Of a DNA stretch of 64,000 nucleotides, positions 6,924-16,392 are shown piece after piece. How positions within the stretch are numbered: position 1 is the first letter of the stretch; each line of letters opens with the position of its first letter. The notes under the pieces are model-generated. The model searched no databases. It saw nothing but the letters and a program-made list of their open reading frames with translations, and was not told the origin of the DNA. The stretch lies in the IMG/VR virus record IMGVR_UViG_3300029953_000018, positions 20,498 to 84,497 of that record. One strand, 5' to 3'. The DNA is from a virus. A program made the position numbers and the translations under genes.

Positions 6924-9900
6924 ATGGCCTACCTCAATCCCAAGGAAGCGTTCGCCGACTTGAAGCAGAACGTCATCGAGGGGTTGCAAGCGCACTTCCC
7001 CATCACGGGGTCAAAGCAGAGCATCCATCTCGAGGGCGTCGACGTGCGTGAGCACGCACGGGATTTCAATGATCTAACGGAGCAACACAAGGCCAAAGTC
7101 GAGGGGCGCTCCTGGACGGTACCGGTCTTTGGGGCGCTGGCTCTGAAGAACAATCAAACGGGAGAGGTCCTCGATCGAAAGAGCATTCAGCTGGCGGACT
7201 TGCCGTACATGACCCAGCGGCACGCCTACATCGTTGATGGGCGGGAATACCAGGTGGATAACCAGTGGCGCCTTAAGCCAGGCGTGTACACGCGCCGTAA
7301 AGAAGACGGGGAGCTGAAGTCTCAGTTCAACGTGCAGGGAAAGCGCCCCTTCGACATCACGTTGGATCCAGAGACCAAGGTTTTTTCCATGATACGCGGG
7401 GACTCAAAGAACATCCCCGTCTACCCCCTCATGAAAGAGCTCGGTGTCGACGACGACACGCTTCAAGCATCCTGGGGGAAAGAGGTCTTGGCGGCGAACC
7501 GAGGCGCCCGCGCAGCGGGTACGGCGCTTGAGCGCTTCTACAAAGCTGACAAGAAGCGTGCACCGACGAGCACCGAAGAAGCGCGGCAGCACTTCATCGA
7601 TACGATGGAGGGTTCGAAGATACGCCCCGAGGTGACGCAGATAACGCTTGGGAAGCCCTATGACCACGTGAACGGGAATCTATTGCACGACGTTACGACC
7701 AAGATGATTGGCGTGCAACGCGGCGAGATTCCTGAGGATGAGCGAGACAGCCTCGTCTTCAAGGATTTGCACACGGTGGCCGACTTCGCCAAGAAGGGCC
7801 TGACCGACTGGAAGACGAAGAAAGCGCTCCAAGCGCGCACGGCACGTAAGATCAATACCGCCACCAGCATCCGCCAGGTGATTCACGGCAACATGTTCAG
7901 CAGGCCGGTTAAAGCTACATTCACCGAGAACGCGCTGGCGCGTACGGCCGATCAGGTCAACCCCGTCGAGATGCTGACTTCGAGCTTTCAAACGACCATC
8001 ATGGGGCCCGGGGGAATCCAGAGCGACAACGCCATCAGTGAGTCGGCAAAGCTCATAAACCCTAGTCAAATCGGGTTTTTGGATTCCATACATACCCCCG
8101 AAGGGTCCAAAACTGGGGTAACTTTGCACCTTCCGATGGGTGTCATTAAACGCGGGAACACGCCTCTCATCCCGGTGTACAACCTGCGCACGCAGCAGAT
8201 GGACCACATTGATCCTGTGACGTACCACAAGTCCGTGGTGATGATGCCCGACCAGGTAACGTGGAATAAGAGCACGCCCATCCCCGTGGGTAAGCGCGTG
8301 ATGGTGTCGCAGAAGGGCAACGAGCTGGTAGAGGCCGACGCTTCTTCCGCGGACTACGTGATGCGAAGCCCAAGTCAGCTTTTCAGCATGACTTCGAACT
8401 TGATTCCTTTTCTAGGAAACAATTCAGGTAACCGCGCGAGCTACGCCACCCATCATATCGAGCAGGCGATCAGCCTGCACGATCGGGACGCTCCCCTAGT
8501 CCAATCGGGAACAGGGCGGGCGACGGGTGTGCGTACCTTTGAAGAATTCATGGGACGGCAGTCTGCCCACATCGCGCCTACGGCGGGTACGGTGACAAAG
8601 GTCACGGCCGACGCGATCACCGTGCAGGATAAGGAGGGTAAGGACCACCACGTCACCATCTACAACAACTTTCCCCTCAATGATCCAAAGGCAGTTCTTC
8701 ATAGTACGCCGGCTGTAAAGGAGGGGGATGCGGTTACACCGGGGCAGCTTCTGGCCGATAACAACTTCACGCGCAATGGTCAGTTGGCACTCGGAAAGAA
8801 CTTGCTGGTCGCCTACATTCCTTTTAAGGGACACAACTTCGAAGACGGCATCGCTATTAGCCAGACCGCCGCCGCCAAAATGGCGAGTGAGCACATGCAT
8901 AAGCCGTCGATTACGTTGGGGCCTGATGCCATTACGGGCCTCGCGAAGTACAAGGCGTTGCACCCAACATCCTTCGAGACGCAGCAGCTAGAACACCTGG
9001 ATGACGCAGGGGTCGTACGCGTTGGTCAAACCGTGCGTACGGGCGATCCGCTGGTGGTGGCATCCCGCCCGTTTGACTCCAAGGGGTCGTACTCTCTGAG
9101 CAAGATTCGTAAGAGTCTAAGCAGTCAAACGCTGGACTCCAGCTTGACGTGGAAGAGTGAGCATCCCGGTGAAGTGGTGGGCATTCATCGAGATGAAGAG
9201 GGTAATGTCACCGTACATGTGCGCACCGTAGAGCCTATGCAAGTAGGCGATAAAATGTGTTACGACGAAGAAACGGAGATGCTTACCGCGCGCGGGTGGC
9301 TTCCAGTGGCGGATGTAACGTGTGCCGACGAAGTCTGCTCTCGTGTTGACGGGCACATTGTTTATCAAAGTCCCGATGCGGTTTTTGCTTACCCAACCGG
9401 CGGGCGTATGTACCGCATCAAAAGCCGGCAGGTCGACTTACTCGTTACCGATAAGCACGACATGTTTGTCAAGGAGCGGGGGGCCTCCGACTTTTTGTTG
9501 ACGCCGGCGGCTACGCTTTTTGGTCGTCGCATTCGCTACGCCAAGAGTGGGCTCTGGCAAGGGCATGACCCGGAGTACATTGCCTTCCCCGCTCTGTGCG
9601 TTCGTGCCGGTCAGTACGGTAACGGTTCTCGGATGTTGCCCGAAGTACGGTTGCCCGTCTCGGTGTACTGCATGCTCTTGGGGGCCTACGTGTCTAACGG
9701 GCACACGTTTGATCAGCCGGGGGACTACGGCATCGCCATTGACAAAGCAACGGGACCGCAATTCGAAGAACTGTGCCGTGCGCTAACCGAGGCGAACATC
9801 GCCTTCAGTCGTACGAACGGCGCGACCTGCTCCCGCGTTACCATCCATTCCAAGCAATGGCTTGAGCACTTTCGTGTTCTTGGGCGTGCACGCGTCAAGT

Positions 9901-12900
9901 ACATCCCGGAGCACATCTTCAGTTTTTCGCGGGACAGCCTCTGCATTCTCTTTAAGTGGTTGATGTGGGGGAATGGTTCTTCAATGATGACGGGGCGTCC
10001 TGTGGCGTACTTTACCTCGTCAAAACGTCTAGCCGATGATGTTCAGCGTTTGGCTCTGCACGTGGGCTACGCCGGTAACGTCCGTATTCACGCCGAGGAA
10101 GGGTGGCAAACGATCAAAGGTAAGCCCTCGTGGTGTGCGCGTTCCTACGAGGTGCGCATCGTTACAACGAAGCTGGAGCCTCAGGTTAATAACGGCCACG
10201 TAAAGAAGCAGCGTGCTCAAGAAGAATACTTCGTCGAGAACTACACCAAGCCGGTGTACTGCGTCCGTGTTCCCGGGCACGTTGTCTACGTTCGCCGAAA
10301 CGGTAAAGCTGTTTGGTCGGGCAACTCGGGGCGTCACGGGAACAAGGGGGTCATCACCACTATCCTTCCCGACAAAGAGATGCCGCACACAGCGGACGGG
10401 CGTCCAATTGAAGTCGTCTTGAATCCTAGCGGCGTTCCCGGGCGCATGAACATGGGTCAGGTCTTGGAAACGGCGGCCGGTAAGATTGCAGAGAAGACGG
10501 GGCAGACCTACATCGTCAACAACTTCGAGCACGGTGTAGACCAACTCGATCGTGTGAAGAAGGCGCTCAAAGAACACGGGCTTACGGATACCGAAGAAGT
10601 AATTGACCCCGTGAGTGGGCAATCCCTCGGTAAAGCTTTGGTAGGTCCTCAGCACCTTCTGAAGTTGAACTTTCAAATTGATAAGAAGGTGAGCGTGCGC
10701 TCTGGTATGCCTCTTGAGGGTGCCGAACCAGAGCATTATGATGCGGACACGCTCATTCCCGCGCAAGGGGGTAAGACGGGCGGGCAGTCCATGGGTAACC
10801 TGGGATTGTACGGGATGCTCGCGCACGGTGCGAAGCACAATATCCGGGAGATGCAGACTTGGAAGAGTGAGGGTGCGGATCGAAAAGAGCGTTGGGACAG
10901 CCTTCACAATGAAGTGTGGCGTGCCATTCAAACGGGGGAAACACCACCCCCTCCGAAGAAGACCTTCGCGTTCCAAAAGTTCGAGGACATGCTGACGGCT
11001 GCGGGTATCAACGTCACGAAGCGCGGGCATACACTTCAGTTGACTCCCCTCACCAATCAACAGATTCTCGCGCAAAGCGCGGGGGCGTTACCCAATCCGG
11101 GCTACAGCGTCATTTCGAAGAAGGGTAAAGCAGGGGATGAGCCCGTCGCGCGTAAAGGCGGCGTCTTCGACCCCGCGATTACGGGAGGACATGGGGGGCA
11201 GAACTGGTCGCACATTGTTCTTCCGGAGCCCGTCCCCAACCCCGTATTCGAGCATGCGATCCAGCGTGTTCTTGGCCTTAAAGAGGGGCAGTACGCGGAC
11301 ATCGTTAACGGTGAGGCCGCGGTTAAGGACGGCAAGGTTGTTCCCTTGGGAACAGAGGGCTCTAAAGCGGGGGGTGCCGCCATCGCGCATATGCTGGGTG
11401 AGCTCGACGTAAAAGAGGAGCTCAAGAAAGCTAAGGACGCTCTCGACAAGCTCAAGGTACCCGCGAACCTCGCGCATCGAGATGTTACTCCAAAACTTGA
11501 TCAGCTTTCGAAGCAGGTGCGCTACCTGTCCACTTTGGACAAGGCAGGGATTCATCCAAAGGACGCCTACGTTCTCGAAAACCTGCCCGTGATCCCACCC
11601 ATCATGCGGCCCGCAAGTTTTTTGCCGAACGGTAACGTACACGAAGCGGATCTGAACAGCTTGTACACGCGCGCTGGGCAGCTCGCGTCCGCAATGCAAT
11701 CCCCCAACTACAAGTACTTGAGCGACCATGACAAGAAGGAGGATCGCTTCAATTTGTACGACAGCGTGAAAGCGCTCATGGGGGTGGGGGAAGATTGGGC
11801 GACCCGGGGCAAGCAAGGCAAGGGAGTGCTCCTTCAAATCGCGGGCTCTGCACCCAAAGAAGGTTACTTCCAGAATACGCTCTTATCGCGTCGTCAAGAC
11901 ATGACCATGCGCGCCACCATCACGCCAGATGCATCCATGGGGCTTGACCAGGTGGGCCTACCGGAAAAGAAGGCGCTCGACTTGTTCCGCCCGTTTGTAG
12001 TGAACAAGCTGCAAGAAATCGGAGCCGCTAGTACACCACGGGAAGCGCATGCGCTTTTGTCTGAACCGGGGAAGAAAGATCCCGCGGTGTACCAGGCGCT
12101 CGATAAGGTGATGGCGGAGCGCCCCGTGCTGCTCAAGCGCGATCCGGTACTGCACAAGCACGGCGTGCAAGCTTTTTGGCCGCAGCGCGTCCCGGGGAAA
12201 GCCATTCAGATTCACCCCTTAACTACCGGGGGCTTCACGGCCGATTTCGACGGCGACACCATGGCACTCTACGTACCCATCGGGCGCGACGCTGTTGAAG
12301 AAGCCAAGGGCATGGTGCCTTCCCGAAATGTATACAACGAAGCCAGCGGCAAGGTTATTTACCAGCCGAGTCTGGAAGCCAGCCTGGGCTTGTTCAAACT
12401 CTCGCGTGTTACAGGGGATAGCGGAAAGACATTCGACTCCCATGCCGCCTTACTCAAAGCGGCACAAGCGGGAAAGCTGACGGTGACCGAAACCGCAACG
12501 GTCGATGGGAAGCCCACGACGGCCGGGCGTATCTTGTTGGCGTCCGCCGTTCCGGAATCGATGCAGCACGACATGTTGCACAACATGAATCTGTCCTTGA
12601 ATAAAAAGGGTACGGATCGCGTGTACACGCAGATCGCCAAGGAACACAAGGCCGCTTTCGCGGATTCGGCGGTCAAGCTGATGCGCCTCGGGTACGACGC
12701 CGCCTTCGGTGTTCTCAAGATCCCTAACCCGGCAACGCAGGGAACGGCGGCGGCTGTCGAGAAAGATGGGGAACACCCCAAGGACAACGTTCAGTACTTG
12801 CCTATGGGTACGCATTCCTTGAGCTTGAACGACTTTACGCCGGACAAGGCCACGCGGGATACTATCGTGGCGGCTGCAACTAAAAAGGTGGAACAGATCA

Positions 12901-14471
12901 ATGCGCGCACGGATCTTAGTGACGCCGAGCGAGAACAGCATGTGGTCAACACCTGGCACGATGCAACGGACCAGATGCTGAAAGAGCATGATACGAAGAT
13001 GACGGCCAATCCCAATAACCTGTACCTGATGCAGCAAGCGGGTGTGAAGCCGGGGCCTATTCAATACCGGCAGCTTCGCCTGGCCCCGATGCTCATGGTG
13101 GACAGCCAGAACCGTGTGATTTCGACGCCGGTAACGAAGAGTTACTCCGAGGGGTTGGACGTGAGCTCCTACTGGACGCAGATGGCCGGTGCGCGCCGAG
13201 GATCAGTACTCAAAGTTCAAGAGGTGCGCGAACCGGGGTACTTTACGAAGAAGCTCATCAACGTAACGATGGGCCTACAGGTTACGAAGCATGATTGCGG
13301 TACGGATAACGGGCTGCACTTGCCTATCCACTCCCAGGATATCTTTGACCGTACTCTGGCACAGGAACACACCATTGGGGGTGTGACGTACGCGAAGGAC
13401 ACGGTGATTACGCCGCAGGTAGCGTCCACAATCAAAGCCGCGGATAAGAACGCAACTTTGTTGGTCCGCTCAACATTGAAGTGCGACAACGGAACCGGCG
13501 TTTGTCAGAAGTGCGCGGGCCTGGCGCCCGATGGGCAGCATTATTCCTTGGGAACGAACGTTGGGATTTTGGCTACGCAAGCTCTTGGGGAACGCGCTAC
13601 TCAGCTCACGCTCAAAGCTTTTCATGGAGGCGGTGTAGCGGAGCGTGGCGCAAACTTGGTCAACGATTTTATTCGCGTCCAGCAGTTGACGTCTCTGCCC
13701 AAGGAAATCCCGAACGCGGCGCGTTTGGCTGCGAAGGATGGTGTGGTTGAGAAAATTGAAGAAGATCCCACGGGTCACGTGGCGTGGATTGGTGGCGTCA
13801 AGCACCACATCGCCAACGATGATCAGGGTAACCCGCTCTTCAAACCGCTCCCTGGGCAGACCGAGTCCACCTTACCCGGGGGCACGAAGTGGACGGGGTT
13901 GCAAGTCGGTATGAAGGTGCGCGCGGGAGACCCTTTGACGGATCCGGCGCGCACCTATGTCAATCCCCATGACTTGTACGCCGTCACGGGAAGTATGGCT
14001 CAAGTGCAAAACCACTTGGTGACGGAGCTGCATGACATTTACGGTCGCGAGGGCGTTCGCCGTCAGAACACGGAGACTGTGGTGCGCGCCCTTAGCGACC
14101 TGACCCGTGTCATTAACCCCGGGGATCATGAAACCATGATCAAGGGACAGTACGCGTCGCGTGCCAAAGTGCAAGAAGCCAACCGACAGCTTATAGCGCA
14201 GGGTCTTCAGCCGATTCAGCACACGCCGATTATGAAAGGTATCAGCGTGATGCCCCTTGAGGTACAAGAGGATTGGATGGCCAAGTTGAACCATGAGCGC
14301 TTGCGGGATCCAGCGCAGGGACTGCCCGCGAGTGCCGCCCTCGGGGCTTCCTCTGATCTGCACGGGAACAACCCGGTAGCAGGCATGGCTTACGGAGCCG
14401 AGTTTGGAATGACCAACGTCAACGTCTTCGACAAGCCGCACCTTAAAGACGTCGCGTCCCACGCATACTGA
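6924..14471 (+). CDS. DNA-directed RNA polymerase, natural beta-beta' fusion, intein-containing
   Basis: 2515 residues, about 2159 after splicing. The beta part shows TPEG (391-394) in the IGFLDSIHTPEG block and GDKM (775-778), continued after the intein by SGRHGNKGVI with lysine 1141, then NPSGVPGRMNMGQ and the terminal GGQSMGNL. The beta' part shows RPVLLKRDPVLHKHG, GKAIQIHPL and the metal-binding triad DFDGD (Asp1774, 1776, 1778). It also has the zinc-site cysteines 2125, 2187, 2194 and 2197, and a trigger-loop-like ATQLTLKAFHGGG near 2230. All main catalytic elements are thus in one chain. No alpha, omega or sigma gene is seen. It starts the rightward late module and its stop overlaps the next start (TGATG), so it may be expressed with virion genes. 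A leaderless start is possible: TACGCT lies eight bases upstream. Confidence 0.95.
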   Translation: MAYLNPKEAFADLKQNVIEGLQAHFPITGSKQSIHLEGVDVREHARDFNDLTEQHKAKVEGRSWTVPVFGALALKNNQTGEVLDRKSIQLADLPYMTQRHAYIVDGREYQVDNQWRLKPGVYTRRKEDGELKSQFNVQGKRPFDITLDPETKVFSMIRGDSKNIPVYPLMKELGVDDDTLQASWGKEVLAANRGARAAGTALERFYKADKKRAPTSTEEARQHFIDTMEGSKIRPEVTQITLGKPYDHVNGNLLHDVTTKMIGVQRGEIPEDERDSLVFKDLHTVADFAKKGLTDWKTKKALQARTARKINTATSIRQVIHGNMFSRPVKATFTENALARTADQVNPVEMLTSSFQTTIMGPGGIQSDNAISESAKLINPSQIGFLDSIHTPEGSKTGVTLHLPMGVIKRGNTPLIPVYNLRTQQMDHIDPVTYHKSVVMMPDQVTWNKSTPIPVGKRVMVSQKGNELVEADASSADYVMRSPSQLFSMTSNLIPFLGNNSGNRASYATHHIEQAISLHDRDAPLVQSGTGRATGVRTFEEFMGRQSAHIAPTAGTVTKVTADAITVQDKEGKDHHVTIYNNFPLNDPKAVLHSTPAVKEGDAVTPGQLLADNNFTRNGQLALGKNLLVAYIPFKGHNFEDGIAISQTAAAKMASEHMHKPSITLGPDAITGLAKYKALHPTSFETQQLEHLDDAGVVRVGQTVRTGDPLVVASRPFDSKGSYSLSKIRKSLSSQTLDSSLTWKSEHPGEVVGIHRDEEGNVTVHVRTVEPMQVGDKMCYDEETEMLTARGWLPVADVTCADEVCSRVDGHIVYQSPDAVFAYPTGGRMYRIKSRQVDLLVTDKHDMFVKERGASDFLLTPAATLFGRRIRYAKSGLWQGHDPEYIAFPALCVRAGQYGNGSRMLPEVRLPVSVYCMLLGAYVSNGHTFDQPGDYGIAIDKATGPQFEELCRALTEANIAFSRTNGATCSRVTIHSKQWLEHFRVLGRARVKYIPEHIFSFSRDSLCILFKWLMWGNGSSMMTGRPVAYFTSSKRLADDVQRLALHVGYAGNVRIHAEEGWQTIKGKPSWCARSYEVRIVTTKLEPQVNNGHVKKQRAQEEYFVENYTKPVYCVRVPGHVVYVRRNGKAVWSGNSGRHGNKGVITTILPDKEMPHTADGRPIEVVLNPSGVPGRMNMGQVLETAAGKIAEKTGQTYIVNNFEHGVDQLDRVKKALKEHGLTDTEEVIDPVSGQSLGKALVGPQHLLKLNFQIDKKVSVRSGMPLEGAEPEHYDADTLIPAQGGKTGGQSMGNLGLYGMLAHGAKHNIREMQTWKSEGADRKERWDSLHNEVWRAIQTGETPPPPKKTFAFQKFEDMLTAAGINVTKRGHTLQLTPLTNQQILAQSAGALPNPGYSVISKKGKAGDEPVARKGGVFDPAITGGHGGQNWSHIVLPEPVPNPVFEHAIQRVLGLKEGQYADIVNGEAAVKDGKVVPLGTEGSKAGGAAIAHMLGELDVKEELKKAKDALDKLKVPANLAHRDVTPKLDQLSKQVRYLSTLDKAGIHPKDAYVLENLPVIPPIMRPASFLPNGNVHEADLNSLYTRAGQLASAMQSPNYKYLSDHDKKEDRFNLYDSVKALMGVGEDWATRGKQGKGVLLQIAGSAPKEGYFQNTLLSRRQDMTMRATITPDASMGLDQVGLPEKKALDLFRPFVVNKLQEIGAASTPREAHALLSEPGKKDPAVYQALDKVMAERPVLLKRDPVLHKHGVQAFWPQRVPGKAIQIHPLTTGGFTADFDGDTMALYVPIGRDAVEEAKGMVPSRNVYNEASGKVIYQPSLEASLGLFKLSRVTGDSGKTFDSHAALLKAAQAGKLTVTETATVDGKPTTAGRILLASAVPESMQHDMLHNMNLSLNKKGTDRVYTQIAKEHKAAFADSAVKLMRLGYDAAFGVLKIPNPATQGTAAAVEKDGEHPKDNVQYLPMGTHSLSLNDFTPDKATRDTIVAAATKKVEQINARTDLSDAEREQHVVNTWHDATDQMLKEHDTKMTANPNNLYLMQQAGVKPGPIQYRQLRLAPMLMVDSQNRVISTPVTKSYSEGLDVSSYWTQMAGARRGSVLKVQEVREPGYFTKKLINVTMGLQVTKHDCGTDNGLHLPIHSQDIFDRTLAQEHTIGGVTYAKDTVITPQVASTIKAADKNATLLVRSTLKCDNGTGVCQKCAGLAPDGQHYSLGTNVGILATQALGERATQLTLKAFHGGGVAERGANLVNDFIRVQQLTSLPKEIPNAARLAAKDGVVEKIEEDPTGHVAWIGGVKHHIANDDQGNPLFKPLPGQTESTLPGGTKWTGLQVGMKVRAGDPLTDPARTYVNPHDLYAVTGSMAQVQNHLVTELHDIYGREGVRRQNTETVVRALSDLTRVINPGDHETMIKGQYASRAKVQEANRQLIAQGLQPIQHTPIMKGISVMPLEVQEDWMAKLNHERLRDPAQGLPASAALGASSDLHGNNPVAGMAYGAEFGMTNVNVFDKPHLKDVASHAY
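9258..10325 (+). mobile_element. Intein in RNA polymerase beta part, endonuclease probably dead
   Basis: 356 residues (779-1134), inserted between GDKM and SGRHGNKG, a nearly invariant catalytic site of RNA polymerase beta. It starts with Cys (CYDEETEMLT). Block B is LLVTDKH (TxxH). The end is VPGHVVYV...WSGN followed by Ser, so the penultimate His is Gly. Two LAGLIDADG-like segments are present, LLGAYVSNG and FKWLMWGNG. Both have Asn where the catalytic acid is expected, which predicts a splicing-competent element without homing endonuclease activity. Confidence 0.9.
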
Positions 14472-15751
14472 TGGGCCGCTACATCACCGATCCCCATACG
14501 GATGCGCGTACGCCGCTCGAGCGTACCAGCATGCGCAGTTCGTGGACGCAGCCCCACGGGGCTTCGCCCGCGTTTATTCACGAATCTCGCGTCTTAGACT
14601 TTAATTTGGCCACCTGGACCGTCGATGTACGCTCTCAGTTTGACCAGAAGTTCTACCCGAACATTCAGGTTGCGGGCCCTTACCTTCATCCTAATCGCGG
14701 AGAAGGTTGGTCGGTTGTTCCCGAAGTGAACGCAAAGTGCGTGGTATGTTTACCCAGTGACGGGCCCCCGCCTTTTGTGCTGGCTTTCATCATGCCTATG
14801 GAGACCCCCGAGGATCCCTCCTCGAGCGCTGCGGCAGAAGACGCAGCGGATACCACAGGTACTAACCAGGGTGCGGTTTTCTCTGGAGGTCGTGCACGGG
14901 GTAAGCCCGGGGACATGATATGGCAAGGGCGGGACGGCAACTTCGTGATTATGCATCGCGGGGGCGTTCTCCAGGTGGGGTCGACGGAGCTCGCCCAGCG
15001 CATTTACATACCGCTCGGCAATATCATTACGGACATCAGTCAAAACTACGAGCATCACAATACTGGGGGTTCCATTAACTGGGGACTGTCCACAAGCTAC
15101 ACCGACGATAATCCTCAGACCGAGTTTCGTCAGACGTTCCGGTTGTTTGCCAACGATGCCCAGGCGGATCTACGCATTGCTGTTGGGCAAGTGCATCAGC
15201 CTGTTCCAGAACCTTCGGGGGATGCAGGCGAGACCTCGAACAACACGGCGATGGGTGTAGGGGCCGACACTATCGTTGCTGAGTTCGTGATCGCACCGGC
15301 CGGCTTCAACGTGGAAGCGGGTTCGCCGGTGAGCGGCGTAGAGAACCTGACCAAGTTGAAGATGTTTTTTGACCGGTCAGGGTCTGGGTTCTTGCGCGCT
15401 GAAGCAAGCGTCAACATCCGCGTCAAAAATCAACTTCGTATTACGGCAGATCAGGGGATGACGCTGACCTCGGGTAAGTCACTGCAATTGCAGGCGACAG
15501 AAAATCTACGGTTGGTGGGAAGTACTGGGGTTCAGATTACGTCGGATAAGGGCGCGGTAACCATTAACGGAGGGGACACCCCCGTGGCCACCGTCGGCTC
15601 AGCGGTGAGCATTGTTATCGCAACGCCCGTACCTATTATCCTGAGCGCACCCGTACCGGGGACGCCAGGTGTCATCTCAGCGGGCGCGATGTTCACCGGC
15701 TTTATCACCAACGGATCCAGCACGGTGTTGGTCCCGGGGCCGCAAGGCTAA
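14471..15751 (+). CDS. Baseplate spike-like protein (gpV/gp5-type OB fold plus beta-helix)
   Basis: 426 residues, start overlapping the RNA polymerase stop. Residues about 40-105 read like the OB-fold domain of phage spike proteins: a short strand-rich stretch ending in GWSVVPEVNAKCVVCLPSDG...FVLAFIMP. After a Ser/Ala/Asp linker, GRDGNFVIMHRGGVLQVGS resembles the following beta segment. The C-terminal third has repeating short strands (ITADQGMTLTSGKSLQLQA, then VQITSDKGAVTING), typical of a trimeric beta-helix needle. The likely role is the membrane-piercing tip of the contractile tail. Recognised from pattern, not by search. Confidence 0.6.
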   Translation: MGRYITDPHTDARTPLERTSMRSSWTQPHGASPAFIHESRVLDFNLATWTVDVRSQFDQKFYPNIQVAGPYLHPNRGEGWSVVPEVNAKCVVCLPSDGPPPFVLAFIMPMETPEDPSSSAAAEDAADTTGTNQGAVFSGGRARGKPGDMIWQGRDGNFVIMHRGGVLQVGSTELAQRIYIPLGNIITDISQNYEHHNTGGSINWGLSTSYTDDNPQTEFRQTFRLFANDAQADLRIAVGQVHQPVPEPSGDAGETSNNTAMGVGADTIVAEFVIAPAGFNVEAGSPVSGVENLTKLKMFFDRSGSGFLRAEASVNIRVKNQLRITADQGMTLTSGKSLQLQATENLRLVGSTGVQITSDKGAVTINGGDTPVATVGSAVSIVIATPVPIILSAPVPGTPGVISAGAMFTGFITNGSSTVLVPGPQG

Positions 15752-15754
15752 GCG

Positions 15755-16387
15755 ATGGCTCTGGGTGCGCTCAAAAGCGGTACGTTGGGCGGCTTCAACG
15801 TGGGCCTCGCGGTGGCGGTTGGGTTTTTGGTACCTCTTGGCATCCAAATCGACGCGCTCATCGCGGCGGGCCTAGGCCCCTTTCAGCTCGACATCAGCGC
15901 GCGCCTCATGGCGACGCTGTCCATGTCGGTGGGCCTGAGCATTCAGGTGGGTAACCCCTTCGCTGGGATTCAAGCGGTGCTCATGGCGCTCGCCAACATT
16001 CAAGTGGCGTTGTCCCTAGCCCTCGAATTTCCTATCCCCTCAATTCAAATTGGTGTGCAGCTCAGCGCTTCCATCGCGTTGGCGGGCACGCTGTCGATTC
16101 AGCTGGGGGGCTTGCAATTGGCTATTCAGCTGGCTCTCGCGATCAAAATCCCTGCGCTACGTGCTACGGCGCAACTCGCCGCCAGTTTAAACGCCGGCCC
16201 CGTATTCGCGTTTACCTTCGCCGGGGATTCCTTGGCGACCACGGGCACGGAGGTGAACGGCTTATTTGCCGGGGGTCTTATTGACGGTACCAACGTCATT
16301 CAGCCTAGCGATCCCGTTTTTGGTATCGTGCTGCTAAGCGCAGCGCCTTCAGTTCAAGCATCGTTCGATGTACTCTTTCAGGTATAG
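15755..16387 (+). CDS. Hydrophobic repetitive protein, probable virion component
   Basis: 210 residues, nearly free of charge, made of repeating segments rich in Ala, Leu, Ile, Gly and Gln (ISARLMATLSMSVGLSIQV, IQVALSLALEFPIPSIQIG). The alternation suggests amphipathic strands or helices rather than ordinary membrane spans. It lies between the spike-like gene and a large structural gene, four bases after the former. I do not recognise a family. Confidence 0.6.
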   Translation: MALGALKSGTLGGFNVGLAVAVGFLVPLGIQIDALIAAGLGPFQLDISARLMATLSMSVGLSIQVGNPFAGIQAVLMALANIQVALSLALEFPIPSIQIGVQLSASIALAGTLSIQLGGLQLAIQLALAIKIPALRATAQLAASLNAGPVFAFTFAGDSLATTGTEVNGLFAGGLIDGTNVIQPSDPVFGIVLLSAAPSVQASFDVLFQV

Positions 16388-16392
16388 AAACC

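Noticed and set aside
10029-11075. Open frame of 348 codons on the minus strand
   Set aside because: Antisense to the RNA polymerase and its intein; no recognisable domain.
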